From Hexactinellida sp. DTS-2022 (taxonomy: Eukaryota > Porifera > Hexactinellida), in contig JAPNXP010000002.1 in the NCBI GenBank assembly GCA_028753945.1, positions 9,610,001 to 9,674,000 of the forward strand: 64,000 nt of DNA. Reading direction: 5' to 3'. Shown here piece by piece: positions 58,392 to 64,000 of this stretch. The notes beneath the pieces were generated by a model, which worked only from the letters and a program-made list of their open reading frames with translations, made no database searches and was not told the origin of the DNA. Position 1 is the stretch's first letter, and every line of letters begins with the position of its first letter. Made by a program: the position numbers and the translations under genes.

Positions 58392-61275
58392 TTAACATGT
58401 ATAATCTTTTTTTGACTCAAAAGCAGGCATTTGTTCTCTCGAGGTTAGTGTTGTAAGAATTAATCCATGTCTCGCCTCTTCCCCTGTTACTGATGATGAA
58501 GCTTTTGTAACCAGTTGAATAGTTCTTTCAACAGCTTGTGTATGGCATGGATATCCTGGTATTTCTATAGGAGTATACACACTATTAAGTAGTACTTCTT
58601 TTGAGAGGTGTTTTGTCAAAGGCGGTTCTGTGATAAGAGATGTTTCCCAATCAATCATATCCACGTATGTTTCAGCAGTGAACCTTATTGAAGGAAGCTT
58701 AAATGGGCGAATTTCATTCTGTCCAAATGATGAATTGTTGGTGCGGATATCTAAAATAGTGTTCACTGCCTTTTGTCTAATTTGCACATCATTGTCTGCA
58801 AGCATCGATAACAGAAGGTTTTCTGGATGACAAAAATATGCATTTCTCTGTAGCACATCACAAACTACTTCTTGATCGTAGTCCGGTAACTCTCGCAGTA
58901 AAGATATTGCATAGAATAGGTTTCTAGGTCCATCTGTGCATATAGAATTACTCTTAATTCTAAACCAAACTGGTGCATAGTAATTGACGATAAAATAGAC
59001 AATTCGGGATAATTCAGGTGTAGGATGGATCGTTGAAATGCAAGATCGAAGTAACCTATTGGCTAAAGTTGTCCATCTAGCATGATGTATAGGGCCAGGT
59101 TGCATCGATGCAAGTTCAGATGAGCAGTTACCAGACTGAACTGCATGACATATATTATATAGATATTTCTGATCTGTACTTAAATTGTTGAGAATCTCGC
59201 AATTGATGTACTGACTTTTACCGCATATAGGATTATAAACCGCGATTGGCTTGCTAGCAAAATCAGAATTAAGTTCTTTTCCAATTACTCCTTTAAAACT
59301 ATTGGGTCCACTGGTTTTCCCATCTATTCTCTCAAAGAGATGCCTCAATGGAAGTTCATTACTGTGTAATTGGCAAATAAACCAGTGGAGTGGTTTTGAG
59401 AACTCTAGTTCAAGGAGTCTAATACATCCATTATGGATTCCAGTGTTAACTCGAGCTCCATCAGCTCCAACAGCCTTTAAGGTTCAGGTATACTCTGCAA
59501 AATTCGAAAATTTATATAAAATCCAAATCATTGTCTATCTCTCTTTTATTGCATTTTTGGATTGTATTGATACCAATAAGTACTCTCAAGAGATTTCTAA
59601 GAAGAATTCCTATTATTTTTCCAGTTTAACACACTTTGGTCACCTCAATCTAGGAATAATTGATGTAAATTTTTTTTTTCAAAACCCGCTATCGCAAAAC
59701 TAACATTTTCAGATTTGTGTAGATAAGAAACTTTTTCAGTTTTGCACGTAGAATCGAAATCTCAACGGTTTCGGATAGATCTCGTCTAGATCCATCCTGT
59801 ATCGTTTGCGATTTATTAAATTAGAAATATTTGCAGAGCTTTGCGGATTTTGGATAGGAAAATTTCGATTAAAAAGTTGACATCAAGTAATAATCAAGAA
59901 AATTAAAAATATATTAAATTTGAACAATCCCAGACGATGCAGGATAAACAAGATATAGATAAACGCATTTAAACAGTATTTACTATTGTAAGGTTTATTA
60001 TTACTAAAAAATCTCTTACACAAATGGGTAAAATTTGAAAACCTAAAATTTCACAGTTACTTGTCATTGAAATATTATTGCATTTTTGCAAATTGAAGGA
60101 TGATTCAAATCCGCTGTGAAAATTTCAAGTAAATGAGGTAAATATTTTTGGTAGAAGTGCTCTAGAGTATACCTGAACCTTAAATCTGAATTCCGCTCCC
60201 TGCAAAGATCAACCAATTCCCTTGCTATATCTTTTGATTTACCAGAACTAGGTGTTACATGGGCAATATACTGATTTCCTGGTTCAGATAAGACGGTGTA
60301 ATGTTCTTCATTCACAGTATCCTGGTGCAGATTTCCATCCTCTCTCTCTACCATCACTCGAGTTTGATCTTTACGGCCATCAAAATAAATCGCAGTGATA
60401 TCCGTGATATTCTCGTGAGCTTCGTTAGCTAGAACCCTTCTCACTGAAAATCTCGATCTACGTAGTTTGTTTCTATCAATAATTATACTATTTTCATCTG
60501 GTGTGATAATACCGTAATCCTGGAGTACTGCGTTGGCTATAGCTGCGCCTGCGCGATCGCTTATCTGATATCTATCACACATTATGGCTAAATTTCGAAA
60601 TTGATTTTGATTACGTGTATGCTTGTGACTATTCAATGTATTTGGGTCGTAAGATTCAAACTCTTCAAGGTCACATTCTAAAAATTCCTGCGAAGGTTGA
60701 TCAGGTTGTTGTCTCTTCAGTTCGCTTTATTCTCTTTCATATTGTGCCTCTTTTCTCTTTTGAGCAGCAATATTTTTTGAGGTGGTCGAGCGATCCAAGC
60801 TGGATAAAAATAATTTTCTAGCGTTTCGCTGATCAAGGAGAAATGGCCACTCGCGGCTTGGTATCTTTTTATCGAAAGAGCAAAAACATTTGCCTTCTTC
60901 AATCGGGCATTTACAACTCGAGACGTCGAACAGAACATTGAATTCGGAAATTATAGGTTGGACACGGTCAGGTTGTTGCTTGTTTTGGATACTTTTTCCG
61001 TGGTATTTAGCTCTCTCAATAATACCAGAATTGATGTATTGTTTTATTTTGATCTCAGATATTGTTGGTATAGAAGACTTTTCATAGATGCGCACTATTA
61101 TTTGTGTAAGTTCTTTCGCAATATCGTCTCTAGTGAATTTCGAATTTTCATTTCTAAGCATTCTGTAATGATTATACAGATCTAGTTTTGTTGGGAGTTG
61201 ATTTTCTGGTATAGGTCCAGGGTAACCGAACACAGGATGAAATATTTTACCACGCGTGTATTCTGCCATATTCAA
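58392..61275 (-). pseudogene. DDE-type transposase of unassigned family, split
   Basis: One frame runs from 61275 to 58392 when the MITE 59481-60179 is set aside: ~725 residues. N-terminal part: MAEYTRGKIFHPVFGYPG, helical, with a Cys-rich patch CKCPIEEGKCFC (~130-145). An in-frame TAA at 60727-60729 interrupts it. Then DRYQISDRAGAAIANAVLQD, IIDRNKLRRSR, ITAIYFDGRKDQTRV (likely first Asp), EEHYTVLSEPGNQYIAHV. Past the MITE: VGADGARVNTGIHNGC (likely second Asp), FICQLHSNELPLRHLF (a C-x2-H..E motif as in RNase H-fold transposases), HHARWTTLANRLLR, and YPCHTQAVERTIQLVTKAS (candidate Glu). Very similar uncharacterised proteins are, to my knowledge, widespread in insects and aquatic invertebrates. 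The first in-frame start is alternative (MNMAEYTRG at 61275). Dead copy. Confidence 0.7.
59481..60179 (+). mobile_element. TTAA MITE family 1 inside the unclassified transposase
   Basis: TTAA at 59477-59480 and 60180-60183; ends GGTTCAGGTATACTCTG and GAGTATACCTGAACC. More diverged than the 47.6/54.7-kb copies. It separates DLCRERNSDLR from KAVGADGAR. Confidence 0.9.
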
Positions 61276-61485
61276 AGATCAATAAATTATAGGAATAAAA
61301 ATACTCTAAAGGGTTGATCTGATCAGAGTATTTATGAAGATACAATAATTAACCATAAATTCCATATTAGATAAATGGTAACTAAGTTAAATGCATGGGT
61401 TAAGGAATGTGTATGAAATATCTTTAAACCAATTTAATGATGAATTTAGATTTAGACACAGAAATCAACTATGTTTGACAATTAT

Positions 61486-61880
61486 AAAGCTAGTGTTATG
61501 CATTTTCAAATTTTGGGAAAAAAGGAGGGAAGGAGGGGGGGGGGTGATATTATTAGGGTATGATCGAAAATACAAAGAATCTCTGCATAACTTTAGTATC
61601 CTAATAGATGGAGATTAGCTTTATATACTATTCGACAGCAAATTGGCGACTTACTATTACTAATTAATACATTTAAAGGGGCTAAGTCAAAGGATTTTGA
61701 AAATTCGGAGGATTTAAGGTCAATTATGTGAAAGTGACACAGCAAAACTATTAAACCGCAAGGGTCAAATCAATATATTTTTCGGATCTAAATTTCTTAT
61801 AATCCTAGAAAGGAGTAAAGGCAACTTTTCCCTTAGGTAGAAGTTGATCCGACCAATTGTACTTTTCTTGATCCGGCCTA
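61486..61880. repeat. Right 395-bp TIR of the unclassified transposon
   Basis: Mirror of 57946-58340, with a G run at about 61537-61546. The gene start (61275 or below) is ~210 bp inside, so a promoter is expected here. Confidence 0.9.
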
Positions 61881-61888
61881 ACGTAGAT

Positions 61889-63397
61889 ATCGGCATTCAG
61901 AATAGTATAAGCAGGCATAATTTCAACATCATTTCAAGATAGAGATTCACGGTAGATAGTGTTTTCGGCGTGAGGTAATTACACGGTGTCGTTTATTTTG
62001 ATTTAACCAAAGCTTTCAAATGTTTGATTCATTTGTGATCTCGAAACTAGATCTTTAAGGTTTTAGGGAAGGGATAAATTCAAATAGACCTGGAAGCTCG
62101 CAAATTTTTTAAGAAGTAGCTCTATATATTACTAGTTAATCGTTCAAGTATAAGCTTTCTTCTATTCAAACTAAAGACTATATAAACAACAATGTTAAAT
62201 TTTCAGTACTAATGCTATATAGTCGCCTGAGAACGTTTCGATATGTAAATCCATTTTTTCTCGATATACCTGAATTAGAAAATGATCCTTACCCAAAGAT
62301 AAAAGTAACTGGATATATTCGGAATGGATATAATTCGCGTGCTAAAAGAAAATTGCGAAATAAAAAATTCGTTAAAAAAATATAATATATTTTTCTAAAA
62401 AATTATTATCTCATAAATGCTAAATTGCAAGATGCTCTAACCCACCCAGTTACCTTATACGTCATGTTTGAAAGATTTTTAACAATCACATCCTTAATTA
62501 ACCGTACACTTGCTAAATGATACACCTTGTAACAGCTGGAATACTGGTCGATAAATTATTCAAATGTAGTGAAAATTAGGATTTAGACATGGTTTCCATT
62601 CTCTATCGATTAATTACATTCAAAAAGTCAAAATTTTCAGAATTTGTAATGATTACGTAGCATAAAGGTGAACTGTTCCACTTGCCTGCCATTTGCTTTT
62701 TCATGCAGGAAATGTGAAAATTTCTTCATGGAATTAACTCTGATAATATTAATATTTATATTATCATTTGAGATATTGGGTTGTGCTAAGATAGAGTTGT
62801 GATAAATATTACTTAAATATCTGTATTACCGTAATCCATAGTTCATCAAAAACATATTTGTCGATTCTTATATAATGACGTAACTTTCGTTACGGGTGTC
62901 TGAATGGTTCAAATTTTGATATCTGAAAACTAATGATATAGTCGATTTGTTTATGTTTAGAAAGAAAGGATTTCTTATTTTGTATGGGTGTTATATCGAT
63001 TTGAAGAAAAAGTACGTGTCATCATTTTCTGTCAAAATCATTGAAGAATATTTTTCAAAAATTATAACATGATCATATATTAAAGTGCTCTTGCTGGATT
63101 TCAAATTACAGTGTTCTTAATAAAAAATACAAAGAACTACAGTGTATACTATTTAGGAAAATCACTCCGGTAGTTTACGGTTAACGCTTTATATTGTGCA
63201 ATTTATGCATTTATAATTTTTCTATGCATCAAGCAAAAGAGAAGGTAAAAGATAGTTTTAGAGACATTTTTTCACCTGTGAAAGATATTTTTAAGGTTAA
63301 CATTATTGGCGCTTGGTGTTTAGTACCTGAGATCTGTGAAGGTTAGTTGCTGGGAAATGCCGTGATTTACTATTGACAACCAGACACTGCCATAGGT
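61889..63397. other. No feature recognised
   Basis: AT-rich. No coding stretch, tandem repeat or terminus that I can support. Confidence 0.4.
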
Positions 63398-63401
63398 TTA
63401 A

Positions 63402-64000
63402 GGTTAAATTACGGCAGATTCTTGCAATAAAACACATAAATTTCGTATGGAAGTTAGGTATTATATTTGTACATATATGATAGAACACATTATAGCCAGA
63501 TCCAAACTGGAAACGAATAAAATTATCTTCTAAAACTTCGATTTTATGTGTCGTACAGTTTTATGCTAATACAAAAGTCCCATAGGGGGATTTCTTTAGA
63601 CTCCACCGGATAGAAAACTGGATTTGAGAATCTGTATTTGCTAAAAACATATTCTGAGCTATCAATCACATAGATCAACGTTATGAGCAGTTGGTGGCCG
63701 GTTTAGAATTTTTATTTGACCTAAATAAATAAAAAAGCGACCTTTTGAGCGCAAAAAACGATTAAAAAGGTCATTTATGCGATATTAGATAAATGATTGA
63801 AAAAAAAATTCGGAGTCATAATTAAAAAAACTATCCGACTACCAACTCCGTACGTTTATAATCTTTCAATATTGATTCAAATAACAAACTTAGATAGCCG
63901 CATAGCCAAAATACCGCATATCAACGACCACCACTTTTGTGAATCGACCTTAGGATATTTGTATCAGCCACATTTTGAAAACCACAAAAAATAGAAAGTA
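63402..64000 (+). mobile_element. TTAA MITE family 2, copy D (cut by window end)
   Basis: TTAA at 63398-63401, start GGTTAAATTACGGCAG, inner landmarks CCCATAGGGGGATTT and GCGACCTTTTGAGCGC. The most diverged copy of the four; the right end lies outside the window. Confidence 0.85.

Larger units (their letters stand above)
57946..61880 (-). mobile_element. Unclassified TIR transposon, 395-bp TIRs, 8-bp TSD
   Basis: Exact 8-bp duplication ACGTAGAT (57938-57945, 61881-61888). The termini start TAGGCCGGATCAAG and stay inverted-repeat over ~395 bp with few mismatches. One minus-strand gene fills the interior, interrupted by a TTAA MITE (59481-60179). Without it the element is ~3.2 kb. The 8-bp duplication suits hAT, Mutator or P-type elements; long termini suit Mutator; the protein fits none that I can name. 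Confidence 0.85.

Overview
This window looks like a gene-poor, transposon-packed stretch of an AT-rich invertebrate genome. The sequence shows spliceosomal introns with GT..AG borders in the transposase genes, animal-type DNA transposon families (Transib/RAG1-like, Kolobok-like, Academ-like, hAT, pogo-like), Helentron-like elements and long minisatellite arrays. I cannot name the species. I find no intact host gene; the only host-type coding sequence is a broken, intronless PP2C phosphatase copy. I see no rRNA, no convincing tRNA and no CRISPR. All coordinates were read by eye, so element ends are exact only where a target-site duplication (TSD) is quoted.

Layout, left to right. 0-7.7 kb: a decayed Transib/RAG1-like transposase (1589-3685), a hAT-type MITE holding two further insertions (4732-5607), and a diverged copy of the ~113-bp satellite (5816-6325). 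7.7-12.3 kb: a TTAA-flanked element with a frameshifted DDE transposase ending in a PHD finger. 13.4-20.8 kb: a TTAA MITE split by a 6.5-kb element with ~300-bp inverted termini and TATA TSD, encoding an XPG-nuclease-like protein (Academ-like), itself split by a Helentron-like element. 21-24.6 kb: another Helentron-like element split by a MITE, the PP2C pseudogene, and a second MITE. 24.6-30 kb: non-coding repeats and a non-autonomous relative of the 7.7-kb element. 30-33.7 kb: plus-oriented satellite array with 1270-bp higher-order repeats. 37.1-40.3 kb: an internally deleted hAT split by a TTAA element. 40.8-51.1 kb: the same satellite in the opposite orientation, in three blocks separated by MITEs and hAT elements, and largely made of a ~4.3-4.8-kb tandem duplication. 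52.6-56.8 kb: a hAT inside a small MITE and carrying another MITE. 57.9-61.9 kb: an element with 395-bp terminal inverted repeats and an 8-bp TSD, encoding a DDE-type transposase that I cannot place in a named superfamily.

Nothing works together as a pathway. The links are evolutionary. Several families share the same insertion rule (TTAA, termini beginning GG) and may depend on the transposase at 8350-10799. One ~700-bp MITE family has landed in two transposase reading frames. Nested insertions with TSDs, empty sites and duplications give a relative timeline. The strongest candidate for something undescribed is the 57946-61880 transposon; next are the Transib/RAG1-like relic and the satellite system.
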